A DNA stretch of 64,000 nt, taken from assembly GCA_963576475.1 (NCBI GenBank), contig OY754984.1:22159215-22223214 (forward strand), given 5' to 3'. Position numbers and translations under genes: made by a program. Origin of the DNA: Molanna angustata. Taxonomy: Eukaryota; Arthropoda; Insecta; Trichoptera; Molannidae. Of this stretch, positions 22,576 to 32,909 are shown piece by piece; the first letter of the stretch is position 1, and each line of letters begins with the position of its first letter. The notes beneath the pieces are model-generated. The model was not told the DNA's origin, did no database searches, and worked only from the letters and a program-made list of their open reading frames with translations.

Positions 22576-23740
22576 GATAACATCTAGTGTTTAAATAAAC
22601 ACGCGTAATTAGATATTATAAGAGTGAAGTACAATAATAGAATATAGATGAACCACAACGTGAGAGCACTATATCATCGATCAGTACACGATCAATCAAC
22701 CCCCGGCCTTACCACAGACACTCCTTTATATCGATCTCCCTACTCCCGAAGAATGCCGATCTCCTGTTCGTTCAAACTCGTAAAATGCTATAAAGATTGC
22801 CAACATTAATATGTCACATCTGTACTGCTTGTAGATAGTTTTCTTTTCCTACATACAACATTTTCTCGGCTAGGCGGGTAGGCATACATTACCTTTATTC
22901 AGGATAGGAATAAGGAGATGAGTCAAAATGGATATCCCTAACACTGTGACCAATCCTCATTTTATTTCTGATTGAAACACAAACGATGTACTAGTCTTTC
23001 CTTTGGCATTGGGTCTTTTTGACTTGTTTATATTCCAGACGATGCTCCAGTTGATTCCCTCCCTCTCTTTTGACCGACCGGGGTCGGTAAGAGTGACACT
23101 CGACATACATCAATGTCCCTCAGTCGGCTCTGAAGGGTAATGCCCGGCCTATAGCCTAAATAGCCACATCAATTTCCTATACAGACAGACAGACAGACGT
23201 GATTCAATCTATTCATGTTGTGAGAAAAATACAATTTATTATTACCTACAGCGAGAAAAGACAAGAGTGTATTGTTATAGTATCGTTGAACGAGGGTTAA
23301 ATAAACATTTAAATTGTAATAAGAATTATTTACATATTATTTATTTATTTATTATTAATCACACCATATTTACAATAACTTGTATTTGTAATTGACCCAG
23401 CACCACCGCACATACATGGATGAACATCTTTTCAACAAACTTCCAACGGATACAAGAGAGTCAAATCATGAACAGCTAAGGTCAAAAAATAAAAATAAAC
23501 ATTTTTAAGTAAAACAATTGAAATAGCGTTAATAGAGTCATGGGGTGTAATTTAATTTATTTATTGTTTTGATGCTTTTTTGGTATTGCTGATAATATGT
23601 ATGTATTTATATTGTTGATAATAGGTATGTGTGTATTTATGTTTTTATTCAATTGAATTTTTCAAACAATTTTTGCTATTTGAGAAAGGAGAAAAAAAAA
23701 CTGCGAACAAATTCAAATAATTGGAATATTTACTGAATAA
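22576..23740. other. 1.1 kb without recognised gene
   Basis: Contains CAGACAGACAGACAGAC (about 23183-23200), GACCGACCGGGGTCGGT (a small inverted motif near 23080) and (TTTA)n near 23340. None supports a gene call. Confidence 0.4.
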
Positions 23741-23742
23741 TA

Positions 23743-24116
23743 TCATCATCATTATTGGCGCTAAAGCCCTGTGTGGGCCCTGGACTCCTCCAGAATCCTT
23801 CTCCAGCCGTCCCTGTCCTCCACCGCTCTCCTCCAGTTTGCTATTCCAATCGCCTTTATGTCGTCTTCTGTGTCGTCCAGCCATCTTAGCTTGGGCCTGC
23901 CTCTACTTCTTCTGCCCTCTGGATTGGTATTAAGAACCTTTTTGGGGATTCGATCATCATTCATCTGGCTGACATGTCCCAACCACTGCAGTCTACGTAC
24001 TTTTATGACATGTACAATGTTGAGTTCGTCATATAATGCCTGTAGTTCGTGATTATATCGCATCCTCCAAAGTCCATTATCATTTACTGGGCCAAAAATC
24101 TTTCTCAGGATCTTTT
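23743..24116 (-). pseudogene. LINE ORF2 C-terminus, longest uninterrupted frame of its family here
   Basis: Read on the minus strand, one open frame runs from KILRKIFGPVNDNGLWRMRY through RRLQWLGHVSQMNDDRIPKK, GRRSRGRPKLRWLDDTEDD, IGIANWRR and EDRDGWRRILEESRAHTGL to a stop at 23763-23761. A short ATGATGATGAT run (3' tail) lies at 23742-23754. This is the RTE-like C-terminal domain in nearly intact form, without the endonuclease and reverse-transcriptase domains. Confidence 0.9.
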
Positions 24117-24246
24117 ACTGAATAATAAATAAAACAAAAACAAAAAAAATACTGTTGCTCAACTAGGGAATCATGTTCTAAGGCTAGCAGTTTACAATTT
24201 TTAGTGTTAATATAAGCAATTATGAACCAGGTGATTGTTCCCGTTT
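23748..24246 (-). repeat. Inverted-pair arm b, partner of 20843-21352
   Basis: The reverse complement reproduces both the LINE tail and the upstream R8-type segment, with the same junction at TTATTCAGTAAAAGATCCTG. The spacer between arms is about 2.4 kb (21353-23747). Confidence 0.88.
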
Positions 24247-24331
24247 CACATTAAATAGGCACACAATCTCAGTATTCTGCACTAACAATCACCACCTCAA
24301 CAAACATAATATGGGCTCACACAAAATAGAT

Positions 24332-24632
24332 AAACCAGGTCGCGCCTTTACCTTTCCGTGTTGATTATGAGGCAAGTAGGTACTACCTCAAATTAGGCAC
24401 TAGTTTGTTGCGCTAATGCATTTAAAAACTCGTGTTGAATTTAAGGCACGTGTCCTCCAAATGCACACCGTTTAGCAACGCAAACTGTTCCTGCTAATAA
24501 GTGTTCAATTCAAGGTACGCGTCTTTCAATCGTACACGAGTCTTTCGAGTGCATTAGCGCAACAAACTAGTGCCTACTTCGAGAGAGTACTTGCCTCCTA
24601 ATCAACACGAAAAGGTAAATACGCAACCAGCT
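24332..24632. mobile_element. ~300-bp MITE with long imperfect TIRs
   Basis: The left arm (CGCGCCTTTACCTTTCCGTG, TTGATTATGAGGCAAGTA, GGCACTAGTTTGTTGCGCTA) is repeated in inverted form at the right (TAGCGCAACAAACTAGTGCC, TACTTGCCTCCTAATCAA, CACGAAAAGGTAAATACGC). Arms extend about 120 bp. No coding frame. The target duplication is not clear. Confidence 0.85.
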
Positions 24633-24639
24633 ACTAATG

Positions 24640-25794
24640 TCCGTCATAGTACCTGTCATAAATCCAATCTCTGACGCGATTTTACATTTCAAAAGCATAG
24701 AAAAGTGACTAGTTAACTACTTTGGTGTTGTTGATATGAATCACATGCGTCCCAAATTAAATCAAATGACATGAAATCTTTTTTATGTGTAACTCAAAGA
24801 GCATTAATAAGAAAACATATAATAATAAGAATTTTATTTATTTATTTCTAGCACTCAGGATAAACGTGGCATGGATGAATTTCAAAAATCTTACTGGAGA
24901 AATCTTAGAATACACTTAGGCTCACATTACCAAGGTCTTGTGACCTGTCAAAGTTGACAGTAGGTAAACGACAAAATTTTTAACATTACAATTCGATTAT
25001 AATGAAAATTAAGATATAAATGTCTTACAAGCTCACTGCTTATAAAACGAATTCATTAAATCTAGTCTCCACCCTTTCATCTTGAATATAGGACCATTGA
25101 AAGAAGCTTAGTCTGTTTTTGAAATGAAAAAAACTCCCGCAAAGAATTAATTAAACGAAAAAAAATAATCTCTTAAAATAATTGCGATATACAATCACAA
25201 ACGGCGATACGTAATTAGAATTTTATCTTTCCATTTTGAAAAACAATAGACTACAACCAACATGGCGAAAAATCAGATCTCGTCTGATAAGCTCCGGCGC
25301 ATTTTTCAATCCGGTCTTTTTTTTATTTCGTTTGGTTTGGTCCACCTCCCTTCCTCCCTACCTCCTTAGACGGTCGACAAACAAAGATGAGATTCCTCAT
25401 TAACCCTTTGTGGAAGTTATACAAAGGATTTTTTTACCGTTGTTATGTCTATTTGAGCCCATTGAACGAACGGTGTTAATCAAATGAAGATCAAGTAGTG
25501 ATGGTAGGAGAGGGGGGGATGGAGAAATAAAAGAGTGAGTTGTCTTTTTAAAAATGGAATCTTACATCTTAGTGTTGCTCAACCTGAGAGGCGCGAAAAA
25601 AAACGATACTCGTGAGTATTCTGCCAAATTGATAATATTTACGTTTTTCATATTTTTCTTTCGTTTACGCTTTAGTTTTATATTGTATGTTTGATTTATA
25701 TGTTTATTCGATACCTGTTCATGATAAGCCCGTAAAACATGTAATGGAAAGTCTATAAAGCATCTGTCGTATCTGTATGTCTAAAAAATATGAT
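24640..25794. other. 1.1 kb without recognised gene
   Basis: AT-rich. An ATG in good context near 25261 opens only a short frame without a recognised motif. Nothing is called. Confidence 0.45.
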
Positions 25795-26200
25795 CTGGAA
25801 AAATAAACACATGCGTATTGACAGCAAGGTCAGAATATATAATAAAATGCGTGCGACCGATCATGACGTATGCTGTGGAAACGCGAGCAGACACTGATCG
25901 AATCAATGGGCTCCTAAGGACAACGAAAATGAAGTTTCTGAGGGCAATGACTCGAAAAGCTCTCCGAGATCGTGTTCGTAATGTTTAAGTAATAAAAACA
26001 TGAGAGACAAGAGAGAGGCATCGTTCGGTGGAGTAGATTCAGAAGAAGACATTGGAGGGACCACGTAGTCAGAATGGACAGTGATAGAATTGCGTATATA
26101 GCAGCAAATGAAATCCCCTCTGGTCGCCGTCTACCCGGAAGTCCACCCAAGAGATGGAAGGATAGTTGGTCTGCTTCGTCATCTCAGGAGGCATAGTTTT
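25795..26200 (+). pseudogene. Frameshifted LINE ORF2 C-terminus
   Basis: In successive plus frames: MRIDSKVRIYNK, then CVRPIMTYAVETRADTDRIN, GLLRTTKMKFLRAMTRKALR and DRVRN, a stop, then RRRHWRDHVVRMDSDRIAY and GRRLPGSPPKRWKDSW to a TAG at about 26197. The order matches the LINE group at 21690. At least two frameshifts and a small internal loss after DRVRN make it a pseudogene. The minus-strand 78-residue frame is its shadow. Confidence 0.85.
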
Positions 26201-26494
26201 TGAATATCAGACCAAGTCTTCTGCGTCACGCCTCACCGGCATATCTTGACAGATGAGGAGGTGTTCGTAAGTTTGTATCTCGCCGCAATTGCTGGAAACA
26301 TCAACTTCTGCCATTATACCCCACCTCAGTATGTTTTCTTTGCATCTGGTGACATCAACGCGTAATATTAAGTATCTTCCATGTCAGGTATAATATTGAA
26401 AAACAAATATGATTAGTCTCCTTAACGAGGAAAAGACAATATTGTGAGTAAGAACGTCACAAAACATGGTGCGACTAATACAGGGTTAAAAAAA

Positions 26495-26560
26495 TATAAT
26501 ATATATGCTCTCTTAAGTAAGGGTAGCCAATCCCTTACTTAAGAGAGCATATATATTATA
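26495..26560. other. Perfect 29-bp-arm hairpin
   Basis: 26495-26523 (TATAATATATATGCTCTCTT, then AAGTAAGGG) is the exact reverse complement of 26532-26560. The loop is the 8 nt TAGCCAAT. No mismatch was found in the stem. Confidence 0.95.
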
Positions 26561-26569
26561 GAGAGCACA

Positions 26570-27045
26570 GGAGGGAAATTGACTTAGTACTTTAATAGGT
26601 CAATAGGGCCTAAAACGAGAGGAACTTCATTTTTTATATCTTGTTGTAAACAGTCATGTTTCTCGTGCTTCTTAACGTATTTTTTTTTTGGTTTGACAAC
26701 CGCTGTTTTTACTCGACATCCTCCTCCCTCTCCCGATGGTAAGAGAGGGATAAGACGTCACAAATAACCAAAGGGTTAAGCCTCCTCTCCTTTTGTAGAA
26801 AAACTCAATAAAAGTTTAACATTAATTAAAAAAAAGAAGAAATATCGTTATTACCTTTGTATTTAAACTTCTACCATCTTACCCCTTCTCTGAGTCCTAA
26901 TGAACAACTTCGATAGGATATTGTAGGTACCAACCCTAACCCACACATTAACGAGAATATTTGAAAGTTTTGATACACATTTTTTATTATTTACTATTCA
27001 ATGCTTAAATAAATATATTAGTGTTGGCGCAGATAACAGACACAA
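26570..27045. other. AT-rich, no recognised gene
   Basis: Nothing supported on either strand. Confidence 0.4.
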
Positions 27046-28436
27046 TCCATTTGTACCTATCTTCATCTTCCTGACATACCAAAACCCCTATCATACCTAC
27101 ATCCATACCTTGAACGTGGCAACAATAATCTCGCCCTTGTCCACGTGCTAGTAGGCCACCTTCTTCAGTCACAATACTCAGTTAGCCATTTGTACCTATC
27201 CTCATCTTCCTGACATACCAAAACCCCTATCATACCTACATCCATACCTTGAACGTGGCAACAATAATCTCGCCCTTGTCCACGTGCTAGTAGGCCACCT
27301 TCTTCAGTCACAATACTCAGTTAGCCATTTGTACCTATCCTCATCTTCCTGACTTACCAAAACCCCTATCATACCTACATCCATACCTTGAACGTGGCAA
27401 CAATAATCTCGCCCTTGTCCACGTGCTAGTAGGCCACCTTCTTCAGTCACAATACTCAGTTAGCCATTTGTACCGATCCTCATCTTCCTGACATACCAAA
27501 ACCCCTATCATACCTACATCCATACCTTGAACGTGGCAACAATAATCTCGCCCTTGTCCACGTGCTAGTAGGCCACCTTCTTCAGTCACAATACTCAGTT
27601 AGCCATTTGTACCTATCCTCATCTTCCTGACATACCAAAACCCCTATCATACCTACATCCATACCTTGAACGTGGCAACAATAATTTCGCCCTTGTCCAC
27701 GTGCGAGTAGGTCACCTTCTTCAGTCACAATACTCAGTTAGCCATTTGTACCTATCCTCATCTTCCTGACATACCAAAACCCTTATCATACCTACATCCA
27801 TACCTTGAACGTGGCAACAATAATCTCGCCCTTGTCCACGTGCGAGTAGGCCACCTTCTTCAGTCACAATACTCAGTTAGCCATTTGTACCTATCCTCAT
27901 CTTCCTGACATACCAAAACCCCTATCATACCTACATCCATACCTTGAACGTGGCAACAATAATTTCGCCCTTGTCCACGTGCGAGTAGGTCACCTTCTTC
28001 AGTCACAATACTCAGTTAGCCATTTGTACCTATCCTCATCTTCCTGACATACCAAAACCCTTATCATACCTACATCCATACCTTGAACGTGGCAACAATA
28101 ATCTCGCCCTTGTCCACGTGCGAGTAGGCCACCTTCTTCAGTCACAATACTCAGTTAGCCATTTGTACCTATCCTCATCTTCCTGACATACCAAAACCCC
28201 TATCATACCTACATCCATACCTTGAACGTGGCAACAATAATCTCGCCCTTGTCCACGTGCTAGTAGGCCACCTTCTTCAGTCACAATACTCAGTTAGCCA
28301 TTTGTACCTATCCTCATCTTCCTGACATACCAAAACCCCTATCATACCTACATCCATACCTTGAACGTGGCAACAATAATCTCGCCCTTGTCCGCGCGCC
28401 AGTAGGCCACCTTCTTCAGTCACCATACTCAGTTAG
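27046..28436. repeat. 139-bp minisatellite, ten copies, each with CACGTG
   Basis: Unit starts fall exactly every 139 bp: 27046, 27185, 27324, 27463, 27602, 27741, 27880, 28019, 28158 and 28297. Copies are nearly identical. CACGTG (canonical E-box) occurs in nine units from 27142 onward at 139-bp spacing; the tenth reads CGCGCG at that place. Units 5 and 7 share AATTTCG/GAGTAGGTCAC, while units 6 and 8 share CCCTTATC/GAGTAGGCCAC, so a 278-bp dimer has itself been duplicated. Confidence 0.97.
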
Positions 28437-28479
28437 CACCGTATGCATCTTCTATATTGCAAAACTCTGCATACTAATT

Positions 28480-28632
28480 CGGCGCAGTGCGCATTTATAT
28501 TTTTAAATACGTTCGCAAATTCGCACGTACATATTACAGACACGTGCAGTGAACCATTGTTTAACTGGTGACGTGAAGGAAAGAAGAACTACGCGAAAGA
28601 GAGAAGTAGATAAGAAGACAGCTGGCACAGTA
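28480..28632 (+). promoter_or_regulatory. Weak candidate promoter and first exon
   Basis: Downstream of the minisatellite come an A/T-rich TTTATATTTTTAAATA (about 28494), another CACGTG (28541-28546), GCAGTG (28547) and a purine-rich stretch ending at ACA|GTAAGT (28630), which fits a splice donor. Each element is weak alone. No following coding exon was found in the window. Confidence 0.25.
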
Positions 28633-28859
28633 AGTTCACTTCCTTCAAAACTTTTCCATATTTTTCAATCTGTTTCTTCTTCCGATATGGCACAATTAGT
28701 GTCAACCAAGTATTTTTATTTCAACCAGTTTTGTAGACGTAACCACTCCTTTGTCCGGACAGACTTATACTAAACTTACTAGGTATTTACTGTACGTATG
28801 AAACGTGAGCATAAAACTTTGCATCAAAAAGTTGATAGGCATAATATGCTTATTTTTAG

Positions 28860-29165
28860 TAATAATAATAATAAAAATAAATAAAATTTATAAAGCGCCG
28901 TTTAGTGATACCAAGATGACTCCAAGGACGCTGTAGCTTATTTGTTGGCCCTACGAAACAAGGCAGTCTTAAGAAGTTTACCGAAGGTATCAATGCTCTG
29001 AGCTCCACGTATGTCAAGAGGCAATTTATTCCATTTTAAAGGCCCGTTAAAACTAAAACCGCGATCATAGTAAGCCGCCTTATTGACTTTGTCCAATTCC
29101 TTAGAAGAGTTGGTACTCTGTAATCCAGACGATCTCAGCGTAAGCTGCTTCCCTGATGGAACATT
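28860..29165 (-). pseudogene. LINE ORF2 C-terminus, uninterrupted tail plus 3' end
   Basis: The minus-strand frame from 29165 to a TAA at 28940-28938 (75 codons plus stop) reads GKQLTLRSSG, VNKAAYYDRGFSFNGPLKWN, KLPLDIRGAQSIDTFGKLLK and TALFRRANK. F...P..WN.LP.DIR...S...FK..L...LF is the classic C-terminus of CR1/L2-type LINEs. (AATA/AAT)n lies at 28858-28880 as the tail. It lacks a start codon, so it is easily missed. A related fragment is at 45750-45815. Confidence 0.88.
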
Positions 29166-29251
29166 CCTTAGGCACAGTTCCTAAATGTAAAAATATATAT
29201 TATATGTACGTTGTTATAAGGACTTATTTATTCTTTGAAAAAAAAAAAAAA

Positions 29252-29515
29252 AACGAGTGGGTTGTGGCCAACGCAATACTCCTCACTACTAAGTCACCCC
29301 ACAAAGTATTCAAATTTTGCATGGAAAATTTTCAACATATTTATGAAATATTTTTTTTAAATATTTTGTTATAAAAACTTGATATTTCTTCAATGCCATT
29401 TCATGAAAGTGATGTGCCTTTTTAACAATTTGGAAATAAAAATTTCAAATTGTAAGTTTCCTGAGGTTTGGGGTCACATTGAAATATTTGACAGCTAAAA
29501 AAAATAAACTATGAA
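29252..29515 (+). repeat. R4 repeat, copy b
   Basis: Begins AACGAGTGGGTTGTGGCC directly after a 16-nt A run, then CAAAGTATTCAAATTTTGCA, TTTCATGAAAGTGATGTGCC and GGTCACATTGAAATATTTGA. The order is the same as in the copies at 49085 and 56578. No RNA polymerase III box or coding signature. Confidence 0.75.
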
Positions 29516-29519
29516 ACTT

Positions 29520-29800
29520 GTTTATAAAACTGTGGATCAGAACGTTAATGGGCGTAGTTTGAATTTTAAAAAGCAGGGGCTCTCTATTAAAATATATTGA
29601 ATAATGGAGTGTTATTCAAATGTACTTGATTATTGATTTTATTATAGCATTCGAATTAGATAAAATTGAACACATACGATTTTAAAAAAGTAAAAAAAAA
29701 TCGGAATTTGCCAATCATTTGATTGAAAACAGTCATTCTTTCAATAGTAAAACAAGTAATAAAATATTAAACACCAATAAAGAGGGTTTTAGATTTATAA
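29520..29800. other. AT-rich, no recognised gene
   Basis: Nothing supported. Confidence 0.35.
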
Positions 29801-30185
29801 TTTATTTATTTATCGTATGGTCAATGGTCATACTATAAAAGTACATCACATTAATCTGTTCATTAAACACACTACATATAAATTGCACAGTATAATTGTT
29901 TGTCAGAGTTTAAATTTGAGAGTCTTTATGTATGTTATCGCCGCTTCATTTAGGCACATACAATCAGATGTTTCACCCCCATATGCCCCAAGAATACACT
30001 CGGACACGACATTGCTCAGAGTCTGCCTCTCCGCTCCACAGTCGCACTCGGGAGAATCCAGCCATCCACATTTAAAAAAGAAATCGGCACATCTGCCGTG
30101 GCCAGTGCGGATTCTATGTAGTGCTGTCCATAATTTTCGGAGCTGGTCAAAGCCAGGGGGTTTATTTATGGCAAACTGCAAATAA
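29801..30185 (-). pseudogene. LINE ORF2 C-terminus with CCHC-like knuckle and (AATA)n tail
   Basis: Minus strand: NKPPGFDQLRKLWTALHRIR, TGHGRCADFFFKCGW, SPECDCGAERQTLSNVVSEC. The PPGFDL...LNRIRTGHGRC...CDCG..QT...I...C pattern closes ORF2 in a Jockey-like group. The 3' end CATACGATAAATAAATAA (29800-29820 region) is shared with 59750-59770, so both copies belong to one family. The 5' part beyond about 30185 is unrelated A-rich sequence. Confidence 0.88.
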
Positions 30186-30279
30186 AAAAAAATAGAAATA
30201 AATAAAGATATGAATAAAAAAAAAACAAAAAAATAATTTATCACATAATTTGATTTATCACATTTTACAAAATGAAAAA

Positions 30280-31030
30280 AAAAACTGCTACGTAACCGAG
30301 ATCTTAATCCAATTACAAGACGGAGAACTGTTAAAACATACGTGTTGCCAGTACTGTTGTATGGCGTGGAAGGTTGGAATCTCTCATCATCATCATCAGC
30401 TCCACATCCCAAGGTGGGACCTGGCTTCCAAAAGAAGTCTTCGCCATTCCAATCTGTCAGCGGCTCCTTGTCTCCAATTGACCACGCCCAAAGAGTCCAG
30501 GTCCCCCTGGACGCAGTCCATCCATCTCAACTTGGGTCTCCCCCTACGCCTCACACCCTCTGGTCTATGGTGAAGGACTCTTCTGGCGGGCAGCTGCTCA
30601 TTCATCCTCTCCACATGTCCAAGCCACCTGAGTCTCCCAATACTCCAACGTCTATATCATTGGTTGGAATCTTTAAATCTCAAAAAAAAAAAAAAATTGA
30701 AACATTCGAGCTGTGGTTATACAGAAGGTGGATGCGCATATCATGGGTCGATATATTCACCAGTGAATAGTTTTAAATATGATTTATATAGAAAAATATA
30801 GAGTTGCTGACCACTGTCAAGAGACGTACCGTAAAGCCGCATACTTTGGCCACATATTCCACGGTGATAAATATGCCCTTTTACAACTTATGGTGGAGGA
30901 AAAGATAGAGGGAAGACGGAGAACGGGACATAAAAGAATATCGTAGATCGGGATATGAGTTTGGCGTGAATGAGAGGAAGAAACATATTCAACATATAAA
31001 ATCAAAGATACATCAAATATAAACAAATAA
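30280..31030 (+). pseudogene. LINE ORF2 fragment, split by a nested LINE
   Basis: 30283-30382 encodes LLRNRDLNPITRRRTVKTYV and LPVLLYGVEGWNL. After the nested insertion, 30673 onward gives KKIETFELWLYRRWMRISWV and, in shifted frames, KAAYFGHIFHGDKYALLQLM and EEKIEGRRRTG. This reproduces the ...VLLYG.E.WTL...LE.FE.W.YRR.LRISW...LGH....Y.LLQ...GKI.G.R..GR order of a widespread insect LINE. Frameshifts and stops show it is dead. Confidence 0.88.
30383..30661 (-). mobile_element. Nested 279-bp LINE insertion with 11-bp target duplication
   Basis: GGTTGGAATCT stands at 30372-30382 and again at 30662-30672. Between them is a minus-strand RTE-like LINE tail (IGRLRWLGHVERMNEQLPAR, GVRRRGRPKLRWMDC, DRLEWRRLLLEARSHLG) whose (ATG)n 3' tail lies at the left edge. 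Tail, 5' truncation and target duplication together mark a standard target-primed retrotransposition event into an older LINE. Confidence 0.92.
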
Positions 31031-31084
31031 AAATAACATAATTATCCTCTACGAAAGTAAAGGAGTTCTCCTTCTTATCCTTCT

Positions 31085-31180
31085 CAGCCTAATCCCGTCC
31101 ACTCCTGGACGAAGGCCTCCTCCATTTCCTTGCATGCCACTCTATCTTGTGCTCTAAGTTTCCAATTGACACCAAAAGGA
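31085..31180 (-). pseudogene. Short LINE C-terminal remnant
   Basis: The minus-strand translation gives GVNWKLRAQDRVA and, after a shift, EEAFVQEWTGLG-stop, matching the AQDR..W....EA.VQ.WT terminus of RTE/BovB-like LINEs (compare 46464, 37255, 40315). Confidence 0.7.
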
Positions 31181-31184
31181 GATA

Positions 31185-32137
31185 AGTAATACAAAAAAAT
31201 AGGCCTACGGAATTATAATACACGAAATAAATTAAATTTGATGATAGTTAATTCAAATTTGAATACGACCCTTAAATTTTTCTCAAGTTGGTTGAACCAC
31301 ACCACCCTATTTTACGTGTGTCTTGTGCAAAGCTCGTATGTGTTCATAGAGCACAAAGGAATGGTGTGACTTTCCTATATTTTTATGTATTTGAATTTTA
31401 ATAAATATTTTTTTAAAACATAAGTCGGAAATAGTGGACCTTCATTCTGTTAAAATTATTATTCTTCTACTTTTATATCCTCGTTTCATATTTTGTAATA
31501 CATCGTTTTTTAGCGATTTTGTGGCATTATTCCTACTAATCATGATTTTCCTGCTATATTCATAGCAGAAAAATTCCAAAATCAAATTAGTACCTATGTC
31601 AAATTAGCCATGAATATATTTGTATAAAATCAATTACTTTTGAAAATATATCTCCGTCAGTGGTAAATCGGAGTGAAATGGTGGATATAATTTCTCTTAG
31701 AATTTTTCCTTGGATTATAATTCAAGCTCTACCTAACCCCACATTTCGTATCTCCACCCCTTTCTACATTTTAAACACCTCCAAGTAATATATTCAATTC
31801 CATTTTTAATTTCGTTTGAAAGAATAGCCCGAGATAAGACGAACGATCCAACGACTACGTACTTTAACTAACTTCTAGAATTTTTACACCCAATTCCGGA
31901 ACTGTTTAGCAGGGACGGATTGGGAATACCACAATATACAATTCTCAATCACCAAACGAATTGAGGTTTTCAACGTAAATGCCATACAATATAATTAAAA
32001 ACAATAATTCATCACATACACACCAACACACTCACACTTTTTCTATACATCTCTTTCACACACACATACATATTGTTACTCTCTCTGCTGCGCGCACTCA
32101 CACTAATTCACAGTATTTTATTTTCTTCTTTTGATAT
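31185..32137. other. AT-rich, no recognised gene
   Basis: Nothing supported. CA-rich ACACACAT words near 32050 are short. Confidence 0.4.
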
Positions 32138-32145
32138 TAGGTACA

Positions 32146-32469
32146 CAGGGCCGGATAAATCATTGAACAATCAGAAACAAGAAGTCAGGGCGGTTGTCTT
32201 AAAGAGAGCGCTTAAAATTCTAAAATGTTAATCATATACATAAAAAAACCGCAGGTATGGCGCTCGGTTCTCTTTGCGTACCCGGATAGAGGCACGGCAT
32301 GATGGTGTGCATGTAAAATATCCCGCTTATTATGATTCGTCATTTTAGACCCAATGTAATTTTACATAATTTTAAATTGTTCTACAGTCAAAATTCCAAA
32401 AAAAAAATGGGGGGGGGGGCATTTTAAAATATATTGGTACGGGCGCAAAAACACGTTCATCCGGCCCTG
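32146..32469. mobile_element. hAT-like MITE, 324 bp, TSD TAGGTACA
   Basis: CAGGGCCGGATAAATC at the left and CATCCGGCCCTG at the right are inverted CAGGGCCGGAT ends, as in hAT elements. An exact 8-bp duplication TAGGTACA lies outside both ends (32138-32145, 32470-32477), the target length typical of hAT. The interior includes a SINE-C copy and a G-run (about 32410-32420). No transposase frame. Confidence 0.9.
32250..32315 (+). mobile_element. SINE-C-like repeat inside the MITE
   Basis: GGTATGGCGCTCGGTTCTCT, TTGCGTACCCGGATAGAGGC and ACGGCATGATGGTGTGCATG parallel 57710-57772. It resembles the abundant lepidopteran repeat with CTCTCTGCCTACCCC...GGCGTGAT..TATGTATG ends. Confidence 0.7.
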
Positions 32470-32479
32470 TAGGTACATA

Positions 32480-32909
32480 TACATAGTAAGAGGTACTTGT
32501 ATTATTTGTATTTTTCCTAATTTTATGCATGTACTGTATACTGTGCTTTGTAAAATAAAAATGAAATAAATATCCGATAAAGAGGTTATTTTCTTGTTAA
32601 ATCACTGTCTGCCCAAAGACATCTTAATCGATTCAATTATTTAAAAAAAAAACTAAAGGTGTTGTAACCTCTTTAATAACTTTTAATTGACACTCCTGCT
32701 CCATCCTCTCACAACATCTAATAGATGATGGTAGAGCGGTAATCCAATGATCTTCTTGTCTTAATTATAAAAATGTATAAATCAATACTCGATCATTATC
32801 TAATCTCAATCTACACTCAATCATAAAAATTCATTAAGATCAAAGTTTAGTATGAAATAGTCATTAATATTAATTTGTATAAATGAATTCAATTAATAAA
32901 TAAATTTAA
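32480..32909. other. AT-rich, no recognised gene
   Basis: CAATACTCGATCATTATCTA near 32780 has a related word near 35510, an old duplication of unclear extent. Confidence 0.35.

Noticed and set aside
26495..26560. miRNA precursor
   Set aside because: The stem is perfect, without bulges, and A/T-rich at its base. Nothing supports Drosha/Dicer-1 type processing, so it is kept only as a hairpin finding.
27046..28436. CRISPR-like array of direct repeats
   Set aside because: A 139-bp contiguous tandem repeat with no unique spacers, in a eukaryotic setting.
29903..30412. Intact 169-residue gene on the minus strand
   Set aside because: It is a LINE C-terminus joined to A-rich sequence and part of a second nested LINE. 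The N-terminal F-rich stretch is translated low-complexity DNA.
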